A DNA stretch of 64,000 bases from Gemmobacter caeni (GTDB taxonomy: Bacteria; Pseudomonadota; Alphaproteobacteria; Rhodobacterales; Rhodobacteraceae). The position numbers and the translations under genes were made by a program. A model generated the notes under the pieces. The model worked only from the letters and a program-made list of their open reading frames with translations, had not been told where the DNA came from and did not search any database. Below, piece after piece: positions 1 through 8,592 of this stretch; the stretch's first letter is position 1, and each line of letters opens with the position of its first letter. Location of the stretch: assembly GCF_003054195.1 (NCBI RefSeq), contig NZ_QBKP01000005.1, positions 1 through 64,000 on the forward strand. Direction: 5' to 3'.

Positions 1-1
1 C

Positions 2-157
2 GGTAAGATCCGCCTGACCCTGATCCTGCCGCATGGGCCGATCCCGCTGTACGCACCGCCCGAGGCGCGGGTGATCACGCATCCCGAGCCGATCACCGTC
101 ACCACAGACGGGCCGATCCCGCTGCCCAGCTACACACCTGCCGAGGAGGCCGCGTAA
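2..157 (+). CDS. C-terminal end of a phage tail-type protein (partial)
   Basis: The reading frame is open from the left edge (frame starting at base 2) and stops at TAA 155-157, so only about 51 C-terminal residues are present. They are rich in proline, isoleucine and threonine (GPIPLYAPPEAR, then GPIPLPSYTPAEEAA), with the phrase GPIPL occurring twice. The stop overlaps the next ATG (TAATG), which indicates translational coupling. The two small genes that follow look like prophage tail-end genes, so a tail or host-interaction protein is the likeliest identity. That is an inference from context; no domain is recognisable in the fragment. Confidence 0.5.
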   Translation, partial: GKIRLTLILPHGPIPLYAPPEARVITHPEPITVTTDGPIPLPSYTPAEEAA

Positions 158-402
158 TGAGCATCGACGCAAACATGATTTTGATTTCTGAAATCCCGGA
201 GGAATGGAAGGATGGGCGGCAATTGCTCGCACTATGTTTTGCAAGCTGTCCCGACATGGTTAGGTGGCGCGTGGTGTGGTGGGAAGACCGGGAAGGATGG
301 GTTTCGCATGAAGAATTTGACGACTATCCCACAAGTTTTGTGAGGGGATGCCCCGACATGGTGATGGAGTTGCCGTCCCCCAAAGACATGGTGATGAAAT
401 GA
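157..402 (+). CDS. Small hypothetical protein of a phage-like operon
   Basis: An 81-residue frame whose ATG overlaps the preceding stop and whose TGA overlaps the following ATG (ATGA, 399-402). It is rich in Trp and acidic residues and contains three short related phrases, CPDMVRW, CPDMVME and KDMVMK, suggesting internal duplication. Its first residues (MSID) match the start of the next gene. No known domain is recognised. The tight overlaps on both sides are the main support that it is translated. Its base composition is lower in GC than its neighbours, fitting an accessory or phage gene. Confidence 0.5.
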   Translation: MSIDANMILISEIPEEWKDGRQLLALCFASCPDMVRWRVVWWEDREGWVSHEEFDDYPTSFVRGCPDMVMELPSPKDMVMK

Positions 403-812
403 GCATCGACTGGAGCAAGACGATCACCGCCGAGGCCCGCGCCGCAACCGCGCTGGAGGCCGCCAAAGCCGAAGCCCGTGTCACGCTGGCAGCGGCCGTC
501 ACCGCCGCCCGCGCCACGCTGATCACCGATCTGCCGGGGCAGAGCATGATCTACCTGGCGAAAGAGGCGGAGGCCCGCGCCTGGATCGCCGATCCCACAC
601 CGGACCCCGCCGCCTATCCGCTGCTCTCGGCCGAGCTGGGCATCACCGCCCCCGATGGCGCCAGCCTCGCCCAGATCTGGCTCAACCTCGCCACCCTCTG
701 GCGCAGCACCGCCGCCGGTCTGGAGGCCCTCCGCCTCACCGCCAGCGCCGCAATCGACGCCGCGACCACACTTGAGGAGGTCGGCGCGGCGATGGCAGGC
801 CTTCCAGCCTGA
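399..812 (+). CDS. Phage tail-associated hypothetical protein
   Basis: A 137-residue, alanine-rich, mostly helical frame beginning MSIDWSKTITAEARAA. The start at 399 is chosen because it overlaps the upstream stop; an in-frame ATG at 348 would lie deep inside the upstream gene. Residues 1-45 form a probable coiled coil, followed by a segment (YLAKEAEARAWIADP) of the kind seen in small proteins at the distal end of prophage tail operons in Rhodobacterales. No enzymatic motif is visible. It is the last gene before a long gene-free stretch and tRNA-Pro, so it probably lies at the edge of a prophage or prophage remnant. Confidence 0.55.
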   Translation: MSIDWSKTITAEARAATALEAAKAEARVTLAAAVTAARATLITDLPGQSMIYLAKEAEARAWIADPTPDPAAYPLLSAELGITAPDGASLAQIWLNLATLWRSTAAGLEALRLTASAAIDAATTLEEVGAAMAGLPA

Positions 813-1500
813 ACCAGAAGCGCCATCCGCTGACCTATGCGGGTGGCGCATAGCTCGCACATCGCCATTTCTCCTAACGCATTGAAATCATGTAACTATG
901 AACTGGAAGGCCGCCAGTTCCGAGTTTCCGGCCCAAAAACAGGGGTTTCGGGGGCGAAAGACCCGGTGAAATCCCCGTAAGATATTGAAAAGACGTAACT
1001 ATGAACTGAGTTGAAAAATCCGCGCACGAGTTCCGAGTTTCGCACTTTCCCCGGATTGGCTGAATCGCCCTGAAACAGCCGTTAAAGCCAAGTTTTATTG
1101 ATGTTTTCGGGCGATTAGCAGCTCGGGTCCGGGCGCCAGCGAGGGCGCGGATCACGCTCTGGCCACCTGTTTGGCGCAATATTTTCGTCGCGACCGACAT
1201 GACCGCCCCGAAGCCGCCCAGACACGGCACCAGAGCCTCACAGCCTCGGCAAGCGCCTTATTTTATTGAGGAACGACGGCTGGCGACGGGTAACGACACC
1301 TAGCGACGGATAGCGCCCCCTGCTTCCCTAAAAACACCCTTATTTTTGTCGGGTTACACCACTTATTTTTGTCGCGCTACAGATCGGCATGGGGATTCGG
1401 TCGATAACGCTAAAAAGCTAGCACAGCGCTATGACAGGACCGCGCGAGGCGCCCCGCGCCCCGAGGGTGGTCGCTAAGTGCTTGAAAATGTGCGGGAAAT
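813..1500. other. Gene-free 690-bp region with several short direct repeats
   Basis: No convincing gene is seen. The stretch contains a duplicated 25-bp motif (22 of 25 identical) at 881-905 and 984-1008, ending in GTAACTATGAACTG. Each copy is followed by AGTTCCGAGTTT (916-927 and 1029-1040). A tract at 1270-1316 has a rough 10-bp period of GCGACGG-type units. An exact 13-bp repeat, CTTATTTTTGTCG, occurs at 1339-1351 and 1362-1374. This is compatible with the flank of an integrated element next to tRNA-Pro, but no integrase or clear att duplication is visible. Confidence 0.6.
881..1040. repeat. Duplicated composite motif, about 100-bp spacing
   Basis: Two copies of ATTGAAA-N4-GTAACTATGAACTG (881-905 and 984-1008), each followed by AGTTCCGAGTTT (916-927 and 1029-1040). 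The first copy also contains a small inverted repeat, GAACTGG/CCAGTTC. The offsets are 103 and 113 bp, so it is an inexact tandem duplication with a 10-bp insertion. The function is unknown. Confidence 0.7.
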
Positions 1501-1577
1501 TGGTCGGAGCGAGAGGATTCGAACCTCCGACCCCCTGCTCCCGAAGCAGGTGCGCTACCAGGCTGCGCTACGCTCCG
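1501..1577 (-). tRNA. tRNA-Pro (anticodon CGG)
   Basis: Read on the minus strand this folds as a standard 77-nt tRNA with encoded CCA (TGG at 1501-1503 on the plus strand). The acceptor stem is CGGAGCG/CGCTCCG with discriminator A. The D-arm contains AGCGCAGCCTGGTAGCGC, the anticodon arm is CCTGC-TTCGGGA-GCAGG giving anticodon CGG, and the T-arm contains GGTTCGAATCC. The sequence is close to bacterial proK-type tRNA-Pro. The 3' end points left toward the phage-like genes, the orientation expected if the gene served as an integration target. Confidence 0.95.
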
Positions 1578-1643
1578 ACCGTGGGGTGGGGGTTAAACCG
1601 GATTGCAGGGGTTTGCAAGGGGGCGAATGCGATTCTTCTGCGA

Positions 1644-2609
1644 TCATCCCTCGTTCCTCTCTGCGATTTCGCGGCGGCGCAGCAAAAGAGAGATGCGGGG
1701 CGTCGTGCCCGTCTCGGGACGGGAGCGGGATTCCAGCACCGGACGGTTCTCCGACACTTTCGCGCGCCCTTCGCGCAGGACGATGTAGATGCCCGAAGCG
1801 ATGATCACCGCAGCGCCCAGCAGGGTATAGCCGTCCGGCGTTTCATCAAAGATCAGATAGCCGTAGATCGCGGCCCAGATCATCTGCGAATACTGCATCG
1901 GCGCCACGATCACCGCCTCGGCCCGGCGATAGGCCATGATGATCAGCAGCATGGCGACGAAGCTGAACAGCGCGATGATGCCCAGCATACCCAGATGCAC
2001 CACTGGCATCGGCTTGTAGACGAAGGGAAGCGCCAGCCCCAGCACCACGAAATTCGCCATCATCGGATAGAGCAGCAGCACGACCGAGCGTTCTTCTGCC
2101 CCGATCTTGCGCACGATGACCGAGGCAAGCGAGGAGAATACAGCCGCCGCCAGCGCGGCCGCGTGGCCAAGACTGAGCGGCTCTGCACCGGGGCGCAGCA
2201 CGATCATCACGCCCGCCAGACCCACCAGCACCGCAAGGCCCCGCCGCAGGCCGACCTTTTCGCCCAGCAGGGGAATGGCCAGCAGGGTGATCAGCAGGGG
2301 CGCCGCGAACAGGATGGCATAGGTCTGCGCCAGGGGCAGCACCGAGAAGGCATAGAAAGCCGAGACGCCGGTGATGACCGTAGACACCATGCGCAGCGCC
2401 GTCCACCATGGATGGCGCGGGCGCAGGTGGCCATCGGTCCGGTCGCTCATCAGCATGGTGGTGGCGAGAGGGAAGCTCAGCAGGCCCGCGAAGAAGATGA
2501 TCTGGATGGCGTGGTAATCCGCGCCCAGAAACTTCACCACCACATCATGCGTGGCATAGATGGCAAAGGCAAGAAGCGCGAGAAGCGCGCCCTGGGCATT
2601 GGGGCTCAT
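1644..2609 (-). CDS. DMT superfamily (EamA) transporter
   Basis: A 321-residue inner-membrane protein with about ten hydrophobic helices arranged as two EamA repeats (residues about 8-140 and 150-285), the hallmark of the drug/metabolite transporter superfamily. The N-terminus reads MSPNAQGALLALLAFAIYATHDVVVKFLG, typical of this group. The C-terminal ~35 residues are cytoplasmic and basic. Substrates of these exporters (amino acids, metabolites, drugs) cannot be told from sequence. It lies upstream of tRNA-Pro on the same strand and ends about 65 bp before it; no operon partner is obvious. Confidence 0.85.
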   Translation of the reverse strand: MSPNAQGALLALLAFAIYATHDVVVKFLGADYHAIQIIFFAGLLSFPLATTMLMSDRTDGHLRPRHPWWTALRMVSTVITGVSAFYAFSVLPLAQTYAILFAAPLLITLLAIPLLGEKVGLRRGLAVLVGLAGVMIVLRPGAEPLSLGHAAALAAAVFSSLASVIVRKIGAEERSVVLLLYPMMANFVVLGLALPFVYKPMPVVHLGMLGIIALFSFVAMLLIIMAYRRAEAVIVAPMQYSQMIWAAIYGYLIFDETPDGYTLLGAAVIIASGIYIVLREGRAKVSENRPVLESRSRPETGTTPRISLLLRRREIAERNEG

Positions 2610-2729
2610 GCGTCTGGACCTGCGGAAAGCGGCGCGAGCGCCGGGATGTTTGCGCTAGCGCCCGTTCTACAGAAGCCGCCCCGCCCGCTCAAGGCTTGTG
2701 GAGCGGATCGGCGGGAAAGCCCAAACGAA

Positions 2730-2753
2730 ACCGGCCGCCCGAAGGCGGCCGGT
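2730..2753 (-). terminator. Rho-independent terminator after leuB
   Basis: A perfect 10-bp stem with a 4-nt loop, ACCGGCCGCC-loop-GGCGGCCGGT. On the minus strand it is followed by TTTCGTTTGGG, 20 bp downstream of the leuB stop. It probably ends the leu transcript. Confidence 0.75.
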
Positions 2754-2772
2754 CAATGCGCTGTCTGAAGGC

Positions 2773-3879
2773 TCAGAGGCTGGCGTCCAGCGCGGCCACG
2801 ATGGCATCGCCCATCGCCGAGGTCGAGACCGGGGTACCGCTTTCAGGGCCCATCAGATCGGCCGTGCGCACGCCCTCGGCCAGAACCTTCTCCACCGCCT
2901 GCTCCAGCCGTGTCGCCTCGTCGCCGAGGTCGAAGCTGTAACGCAGTGCCATGGCGAAGCTCAGGACGCAGGCGATCGGGTTGGCCTTGCCCTGACCGGC
3001 GATGTCGGGGGCGGAGCCATGGACGGGCTCATACAGCGCCTTCGGACGACCATTGGCCATCGGTGCGCCCAAGGAGGCCGAGGGCAGCATGCCCAGCGAG
3101 CCGGTCAGCATGGCGGCGGCATCCGACAGCAGGTCACCGAACAGGTTATCGGTCACGATCACGTCGAACTGTTTGGGCCAGCGGCAGAGCTGCATCGCAC
3201 CGGCGTCGGCATACATATGCGACAGCTCGACATCCGGATATTCCTTGTCGTGGATCTCCTGCACGACCTGACGCCACAGGATGCCCGACTCCATCACATT
3301 GGCCTTCTCCATCGAGCAGACCTTGTTGTTGCGGCGACGGGCCATTTCAAAGGCCGAACGCGCGACGCGGGCGATTTCCGACTCGGTGTAGCGCTGGGTA
3401 TTGATGCCCACACGCTCGTTGCCTTCGGTGAATATGCCGCGCGGCTCGCCGAAATAAACACCCGAGGTCAGTTCGCGGACGATGACGATATCCAGACCGG
3501 CGACGACCTCTTTCTTCAGCGACGAGAAATCGGCCAGCGCGTCAAAGCACTGGGCCGGGCGCAGGTTGGAATAAAGGTCCATTTCCTTGCGCAGGCGCAG
3601 CAGGCCGCGCTCGGGCTTCACGCTGAAATCGAGATTGTCGTATTTCGGGCCACCCACGGCGCCCAGCAGCACGCAATCCACCTCTTGCGCCTTGGCCATA
3701 GTGTCATCGTGCAGCGGCGTGCCGTGCTTGTCATAGGCGCAGCCGCCGACAAGGTCTTCGCTCACGTCGAAGGTGATGCCGCGCTTGGCGTCATACCAAC
3801 CGATGATCTTTTTCACCTCGGCCATGACTTCGGGGCCGATGCCGTCACCGGCAAGGATGAGGATGGAGGGGTTTGCCAC
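2773..3879 (-). CDS. leuB: 3-isopropylmalate dehydrogenase
   Basis: This 368-residue enzyme catalyses the NAD-dependent oxidative decarboxylation of 3-isopropylmalate, the third leucine-specific step, in the cytoplasm. It has the family start [11 protein letters not shown] (residues 8-18), the substrate-contact arginines of [19 protein letters not shown], the region [16 protein letters not shown], and conserved metal-binding aspartates in [14 protein letters not shown]. The start is taken as GTG at 3879, 8 bp behind AAGGAG; an ATG 28 codons upstream would add a non-conserved extension. It is the last gene of the leuC-leuD-membrane protein-exonuclease-leuB series and is followed by a terminator. 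Confidence 0.96.
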   Translation of the reverse strand: MANPSILILAGDGIGPEVMAEVKKIIGWYDAKRGITFDVSEDLVGGCAYDKHGTPLHDDTMAKAQEVDCVLLGAVGGPKYDNLDFSVKPERGLLRLRKEMDLYSNLRPAQCFDALADFSSLKKEVVAGLDIVIVRELTSGVYFGEPRGIFTEGNERVGINTQRYTESEIARVARSAFEMARRRNNKVCSMEKANVMESGILWRQVVQEIHDKEYPDVELSHMYADAGAMQLCRWPKQFDVIVTDNLFGDLLSDAAAMLTGSLGMLPSASLGAPMANGRPKALYEPVHGSAPDIAGQGKANPIACVLSFAMALRYSFDLGDEATRLEQAVEKVLAEGVRTADLMGPESGTPVSTSAMGDAIVAALDASL

Positions 3880-3983
3880 GTCAAGGGCTCCTTGATCTGC
3901 ACGCAGGGTTGGCTCCGCAAGAAAGCCTGGCGGTGGCGTAGCCTTTGGGGGCAGTCGGGTCAAGCAGGCTTGGGGATTTCAGG

Positions 3984-5030
3984 CTAGGGCAGATCAAGCG
4001 TGACCCAGACCGGGAAGTGCCGCGAACTGGCTGCAAGCGCCTCGGCCAGCGGGCCGGATGGCGGGCGCATCACCCCGGCGCCGGTGACGCGCAGATCGGC
4101 GGAGGGCAGGATGTAATCCACCCGCAATCCACCCAGCCCCCTGGCATAGAACGCCGTATCCAGCGACGGGTCGCTCTTGTGGCCAGGGTCCGCCGGGGCA
4201 TTGGCCGCACGGGGGGTGGGGTCTTGCAGTCGGGGATCGGCCAGCAGGGCGCGCAGCGCCTGAGGGCGGCCATCGCCATCCTGAATGTCCAGATTGGCGT
4301 CCCCCAGCAACACGAAGGGTGCCTGTGGCGGATCGAAAGGCAAGGCGCCATCCATGAGCCGCAGCCAGAAAGCCGCCTCGTCATGGTTGCGGCGGCCATT
4401 GCGGTCTTCCGGCCCGTCAAAGACCGGCGGTGTCGCGGCCCAGGCCAGAAGCTCCAGCCTGCCGCCTTCGGGTAGTTCCAGCCCCAGGCGCCAGTGATTG
4501 ACCGAAGAAAGGCGCTGCACCGCCCTCTCCTCCCCGGTCAGATCGGGCGGCAAAAGCGCGCCCGGCAGATCGGACCAAAGGAAGCCGGTATAATCCTCCG
4601 CAAGCTCGCTGTAGACCGGCAGGCGCGACAGCAGCGCCATTCCGCCCTGCCCCCGGAAAGCGCCATAGCCCATCGCATCGCGCGGGCCGTTCAACCGGCC
4701 ATCCCGGTCAATATCCAGACCCGTGGGCAGACCGGAATTGGGCGCGAGAGCAAATTGCCAGCCGTAGGTCAGGCCCGCTTCGGCCAGCCGCCCCCGCAAC
4801 GCCGTCAGCGCCGCCTGTTCGGCATCGAAGTCGATCCCCGTCAGCAACAGCACATCGGCATCCAGCGCGGCGATTACCCTTAACGCCCCGGCGATGGCCG
4901 GACTTTTGCCGCGTTCGATTTCTTCCAGAAGCAGCCCCGGTCCCTTACGGCCCAGCTCCGCGTTCCATGTAGCAATGAGCAGCGTTTCGGCCCCAGCGGG
5001 CAAGGCGGCGCACAGAAGCGCGGCGATCAG
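3984..5030 (-). CDS. Endonuclease/exonuclease/phosphatase family protein, exported
   Basis: A hydrophobic leader (about AGLIAALLCAALPAGAE) precedes an EEP-fold domain: LIATWNAE near the start, LLGDANLDIQDGDG (the conserved N/D pair) in the middle, RVDYILPS, and the terminal SRHFPVWVTL box with the catalytic His. The usual metal-binding Glu (QE) appears replaced in LLTGIDFDAEQ. Such proteins cleave phosphodiesters or phosphates in nucleic acids, inositol phosphates or lipids; the substrate is not predictable. The start is uncertain: no ATG lies near the signal peptide, and CTG at 5030 overlaps the upstream TGA. The nearest in-frame ATG (5150) lies 124 bp inside the upstream gene. Confidence 0.75.
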   Translation of the reverse strand: MIAALLCAALPAGAETLLIATWNAELGRKGPGLLLEEIERGKSPAIAGALRVIAALDADVLLLTGIDFDAEQAALTALRGRLAEAGLTYGWQFALAPNSGLPTGLDIDRDGRLNGPRDAMGYGAFRGQGGMALLSRLPVYSELAEDYTGFLWSDLPGALLPPDLTGEERAVQRLSSVNHWRLGLELPEGGRLELLAWAATPPVFDGPEDRNGRRNHDEAAFWLRLMDGALPFDPPQAPFVLLGDANLDIQDGDGRPQALRALLADPRLQDPTPRAANAPADPGHKSDPSLDTAFYARGLGGLRVDYILPSADLRVTGAGVMRPPSGPLAEALAASSRHFPVWVTLDLP

Positions 5031-5983
5031 GCCGGCATATAGCCCTCGGCGCCCATCACGCTGGAAATGCGCCGCTTCTCGCGGATCATCTCGGCGATCT
5101 TGCCCATCGCGATACCGCGCATGAACAGGCTGAACGGCAGGAAGGCCCATGCGGTCATCGTCCAGATCAGGGTTTGCGGATTGGTCAGCGTCAGCGGCTC
5201 GAACCCGGCTGATCCGATGCGGACCACAGCGGGGATGAGGAAGGGCAACAGAAACCCGAAGGCAATGTTGATCCGCGCATCGCGCTCCAGCCGCACCACG
5301 ACATCGCCGCCGGTGGTCGGATCGAATGTCGGCAGATTGACCCAGACGTTGAACCCGTTGCCCCGGTCCGGCCAGCCTTTCAGCTTCAGCATGATGACAA
5401 AGAAAGCCAGACCCAGAAGCGAGATCAGATAGGCCATCGCCGCAGCGGTGCGCACGGAAATCACCTGAAGGTCAGAGGCACCCTCGGTCATCATCAGGGT
5501 CGCCAGACGAACCGGCGAATAGGGGAAATCCATCGCCTCGCCGATCAGCAGGCCAATGGCGCTGATCAGGGTGCTGAGCGTCGAAGGCTCCACCATGCTT
5601 TTCTGGATCACGGTCAGGATGAAGACGGTAAAGAACAGGATGAGAAAGCGGATGCGGTTGAAGGGCGGGGCGTCGCGAAACTCGACCAGACCGGGATAGG
5701 TGGTCTTGTATTCCGCAAAGGTCAGTGCGGCCGCGAACAGGGCCACCAGCGCCACCATCTGCTTTTCGTCGGCGCCGGTTCCGGGCATCAGAACCGAAGG
5801 GGTAGCAATCAGCACCACCACAAAAAATGCCCGCAACGCGGCTCCTATCAGCCGTGTGATCACTGCCTTGCCTTCCTCGACCCGGCGCCGTCCGATACGT
5901 TGCCGGATGGCTTTTCCCAGTTTTCCCCGTGCTTTGCGACGGGCTGCCTCAATCTTGCCCAAGTTTTGCCTTCTTTCTTTCAA
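5027..5983 (-). CDS. Conserved multi-pass membrane protein of unknown function
   Basis: A 318-residue protein with a very basic N-terminus (MKERRQNLGKIEAARRKARGK) followed by about six or seven hydrophobic helices and a soluble loop around residues 215-235 (GFNVWVNLPTFDPTTGGDVVVRLER split by a short gap). I do not recognise a characterised family. It lies between leuD and the exported EEP protein and overlaps the latter, so the two may be coupled. The position inside the leu cluster is probably just lineage-specific gene order; no leucine-related motif is visible. Confidence 0.7.
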   Translation of the reverse strand: MKERRQNLGKIEAARRKARGKLGKAIRQRIGRRRVEEGKAVITRLIGAALRAFFVVVLIATPSVLMPGTGADEKQMVALVALFAAALTFAEYKTTYPGLVEFRDAPPFNRIRFLILFFTVFILTVIQKSMVEPSTLSTLISAIGLLIGEAMDFPYSPVRLATLMMTEGASDLQVISVRTAAAMAYLISLLGLAFFVIMLKLKGWPDRGNGFNVWVNLPTFDPTTGGDVVVRLERDARINIAFGFLLPFLIPAVVRIGSAGFEPLTLTNPQTLIWTMTAWAFLPFSLFMRGIAMGKIAEMIREKRRISSVMGAEGYMPA

Positions 5984-6067
5984 AGTCGCAACGGTTCAGA
6001 CCATTGGACCCGATCAATGAGGCAATTACAGGGAAAAACTGTCGCCGCTTTGCATCAAAGCGGGGCA

Positions 6068-6104
6068 AGAAAAAGGCCGCCTTGGGGTTTCAGCCCAAGG
6101 CGGC
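6068..6104 (-). terminator. Terminator after leuD
   Basis: A stem of 11 bp, GCCGCCTTGGG/CCCAAGGCGGC, with a 7-nt loop. On the minus strand it is followed by a run of T (AAAAA at 6070-6074 on the plus strand). It lies just after the leuD stop and should separate leuCD transcription from the downstream membrane-protein gene. Confidence 0.85.
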
Positions 6105-6127
6105 ACAAGATGTAGTAGCGCCTCAGG

Positions 6128-6733
6128 TCAGACCCAGGGGCGCAGCAGGTTGGCCTTGGCCTCGAATGTGTCGATGCTGGACACTTTTTCCAGCGTCAGG
6201 CCGATGTCATCCAGACCGTTCAGCAGGCAATGCTTGCGGAAGGGATCGACCTCGAAACCGAAGCTCTGGCCATCCGAGGTCGTCACGGTCTGCGCTTCCA
6301 GATCGACGGTCATCCGGGCGTTCTCGCCCTTCTTCGCGTCTTCCATCAGTACTTCGACAACCTCTTGCGGCATCACGATCGGCAGGATGCCGTTCTTGAA
6401 GCAGTTGTTGAAGAAGATGTCGGCGAAGCTGGTAGAGATCACGCAGCGGATGCCAAAATCCAAAAGCGCCCAAGGCGCGTGCTCGCGCGAGGAACCACAG
6501 CCGAAGTTGTCACCGGCGACAATGATCTCGGCCTTGCGATAAGCAGGTTGGTTCAACACGAAATCGGCAATCTCGGCGCCGTCCTGCGTGTAACGCATCT
6601 CGTCAAACAGGTTCTTGCCAAGACCCGAACGCTGGATCGTTTTCAGGAACTGTTTCGGGATGATCATATCGGTGTCGATATTGACCAGCGGCATCGGCGC
6701 GGCAACGCCGGTGAGGGTGGTGAACTTGTCCAT
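6128..6733 (-). CDS. leuD: 3-isopropylmalate dehydratase small subunit
   Basis: A 201-residue subunit that, with LeuC, isomerises 2-isopropylmalate to 3-isopropylmalate. It opens [32 protein letters not shown] and carries the swivel-domain signature [17 protein letters not shown] with the conserved active-site Ser/Arg. Length matches bacterial LeuD. It follows leuC by 12 bp on the same strand, consistent with co-translation of the heterodimer, and is followed by a strong hairpin terminator. Confidence 0.97.
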   Translation of the reverse strand: MDKFTTLTGVAAPMPLVNIDTDMIIPKQFLKTIQRSGLGKNLFDEMRYTQDGAEIADFVLNQPAYRKAEIIVAGDNFGCGSSREHAPWALLDFGIRCVISTSFADIFFNNCFKNGILPIVMPQEVVEVLMEDAKKGENARMTVDLEAQTVTTSDGQSFGFEVDPFRKHCLLNGLDDIGLTLEKVSSIDTFEAKANLLRPWV

Positions 6734-6745
6734 TCCAGATACTCC

Positions 6746-8164
6746 TCAGACCGTCTCGGCCATCATCTCGCGCACATCCGTCAGGTGGCCGGTCACCGCC
6801 GCCGCCGCCGCCATGGCGGGGGACAGCAGGTGGGTGCGGCCACCGCGGCCCTGACGGCCCTCGAAATTGCGGTTCGAGGTCGCAGCGCAGCGTTCACCCG
6901 GCGACAGTTGGTCGGGGTTCATGGCGAGGCACATGGAACACCCGGCCAAACGCCATTCAAAGCCCGCGTCGATGAAGATCTGCGCCAGACCTTCTTCCTC
7001 GGCCTGAGCCCGCACGAGGCCCGAGCCCGGCACGACCATCGCGCGCATCCCCGGCTTGATCTTCTTGCCCTTCAGGATGGCGGCGGCGGCGCGCAGATCC
7101 TCGATCCGGCCATTGGTGCATGACCCGATGAACACGGTGTCGATCTTGATGTCCGACAGTTTCATGCCGGGGGTCAGACCCATATATTCCAGCGACCGGC
7201 GCGCGGCCTCGACCTTGCCGCCGGTGAAGTCTTCGGGCGCGGGCACTGTGCCGGTGATCGGCAGCACGTCTTCTGGGCTGGTGCCCCAGGTCACCACCGG
7301 GGCGATGTCCTCGCCCTTCAGCACCACCACCTTGTCGAAATGCGCGCCTTCATCGGTGAACAGCGATTTCCAGTAGGTCATCGCGGCTTCCCAGGCGGCG
7401 CCTTTCGGGGCATGCGGACGGCCCTTGATATATTCGAAGGTCTTTTCGTCTGGCGCGATCAGGCCAGCGCGCGCACCACCCTCGATCGCCATGTTGCAGA
7501 CGGTCATACGGCCTTCCATCGACAGGTCGCGGATCGCCTCGCCGCAATATTCGATGACATAGCCGGTGCCGCCGGCGGTGCCGGTCGCGCCGATGACCGA
7601 CAGCGTGATGTCCTTGGCGGTGACGCCCGGACGCAGCTTGCCGGTGATCTCCACCTTCATGTTCTTCGACTTCTTCTGGATCAGCGTTTGCGTCGCCAGA
7701 ACATGCTCCACCTCTGAGGTGCCGATGCCATGCGCCAGCGAACCGAAGGCGCCGTGGGTGGCGGTATGGCTGTCACCACAGACCACGGTCATGCCCGGCA
7801 GCGTCCAGCCCTGTTCCGGGCCGACGATGTGCACGATGCCCTGACGGATGTCGGACACGGGATAGTAGTTGATGCCGAAATCCCTGGCATTCTTGTCCAG
7901 CGCCTCGACCTGGATTCGCGATTCCTCGTTGTCGATATGGGTGTCGCGACCTGCGGTGGTGGGGACGTTGTGGTCCGGCACGGCAATGGTCTTTTCCGGC
8001 GCGCGGACCTTGCGGCCGGTCATGCGCAGACCTTCAAATGCCTGCGGGCTGGTGACTTCATGCACCAGATGGCGGTCGATATACAGCAGGCAGGTGCCGT
8101 CTTCGGCCTGATGGACGACGTGATCGTCCCAGATCTTGTCGTAGAGTGTACGCGGAGCGGTCAT
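6746..8164 (-). CDS. leuC: 3-isopropylmalate dehydratase large subunit
   Basis: A 472-residue aconitase-type [4Fe-4S] enzyme subunit. Cluster-binding cysteines are in [14 protein letters not shown] and [12 protein letters not shown]. Other family boxes are [13 protein letters not shown], and [20 protein letters not shown] near the C-terminus. The start is taken at 8164 ([10 protein letters not shown]), the conserved N-terminus, rather than the ATG six codons upstream. It is the first gene of the leu operon and is separated by 75 bp from a possible 34-aa upstream ORF. Confidence 0.97.
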   Translation of the reverse strand: MTAPRTLYDKIWDDHVVHQAEDGTCLLYIDRHLVHEVTSPQAFEGLRMTGRKVRAPEKTIAVPDHNVPTTAGRDTHIDNEESRIQVEALDKNARDFGINYYPVSDIRQGIVHIVGPEQGWTLPGMTVVCGDSHTATHGAFGSLAHGIGTSEVEHVLATQTLIQKKSKNMKVEITGKLRPGVTAKDITLSVIGATGTAGGTGYVIEYCGEAIRDLSMEGRMTVCNMAIEGGARAGLIAPDEKTFEYIKGRPHAPKGAAWEAAMTYWKSLFTDEGAHFDKVVVLKGEDIAPVVTWGTSPEDVLPITGTVPAPEDFTGGKVEAARRSLEYMGLTPGMKLSDIKIDTVFIGSCTNGRIEDLRAAAAILKGKKIKPGMRAMVVPGSGLVRAQAEEEGLAQIFIDAGFEWRLAGCSMCLAMNPDQLSPGERCAATSNRNFEGRQGRGGRTHLLSPAMAAAAAVTGHLTDVREMMAETV

Positions 8165-8239
8165 GGCTCTCACCTTCATCAATGGGATAGCTGTGGGATA
8201 GGGGAAGGGTGCCCTCGGAGACGAAGGCAGGGCGCGGCA

Positions 8240-8344
8240 TCAAAGCCGGGCAAGCACCGTGCGGGTCATGCCGAAAAAGCGGGCCGGAAGCCGCGCGTGA
8301 TCGGTGATGTTGAAGTAGATGAACCCGTTCATGGGCCGTTTCAT
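8240..8344 (-). CDS. Possible 34-residue small protein upstream of leuC
   Basis: An ATG-initiated frame with stop at 8240 encodes MKRPMNGFIYFNITDHARLP followed by ARFFGMTRTVLARL. It lies 75 bp upstream of leuC and is translated in the same direction. An internal ATG (codon 5) gives a 30-aa version. It lacks the run of Leu codons expected of a leu attenuator leader peptide. Its hydrophobic/basic mix could be a short membrane or ribosome-associated peptide. Evidence is limited to the clean frame and position. Confidence 0.4.
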   Translation of the reverse strand: MKRPMNGFIYFNITDHARLPARFFGMTRTVLARL

Positions 8345-8370
8345 ACGCCCGAATCCCCTTGCAAGGCAAG

Positions 8371-8592
8371 TCAGCTCTCGCGCGGGATGGCCTCCAGCAG
8401 GTCACCCGGCTGACAGTCCAGCACCGCGCAGATCGCCGCCAGCGTCTCGAACCGGATACCTTTTACCTTGCCGGATTTCAGCAGGCTGAGATTGGCCTCG
8501 GTAATCCCGATCCTTTCCGCCAGCTCGCGCGAGCGCATCTTGCGGCGTGCGAGCATGACGTCCAGTCGAACCACGATCTCCACCTCAGACAA
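8371..8592 (-). CDS. XRE-family helix-turn-helix regulator (YozG-like)
   Basis: A 73-residue protein that is essentially one Cro/C1-type HTH domain (residues 12-66, LARRKMRSRELAERIGITEANLSLLKSGK split across the recognition helix). It overlaps the end of the upstream DUF2975 membrane protein (8585-8592). Small XRE proteins of this type commonly pair with DUF2975 proteins. The regulator probably binds DNA as a dimer and may control its own operon; the membrane partner may modulate it. Targets are unknown. Confidence 0.85.
   Translation of the reverse strand: MSEVEIVVRLDVMLARRKMRSRELAERIGITEANLSLLKSGKVKGIRFETLAAICAVLDCQPGDLLEAIPRES

Noticed and set aside
874-1230. 118-codon minus-strand frame in the gene-free region
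   Set aside because: It reads through the direct repeats and palindromes, has no domain, no clear ribosome binding site and an implausible composition.
8165-8344. Leucine attenuator leader peptide before leuC
   Set aside because: The small ORF has only two isolated Leu codons and no competing terminator/antiterminator pair was seen.
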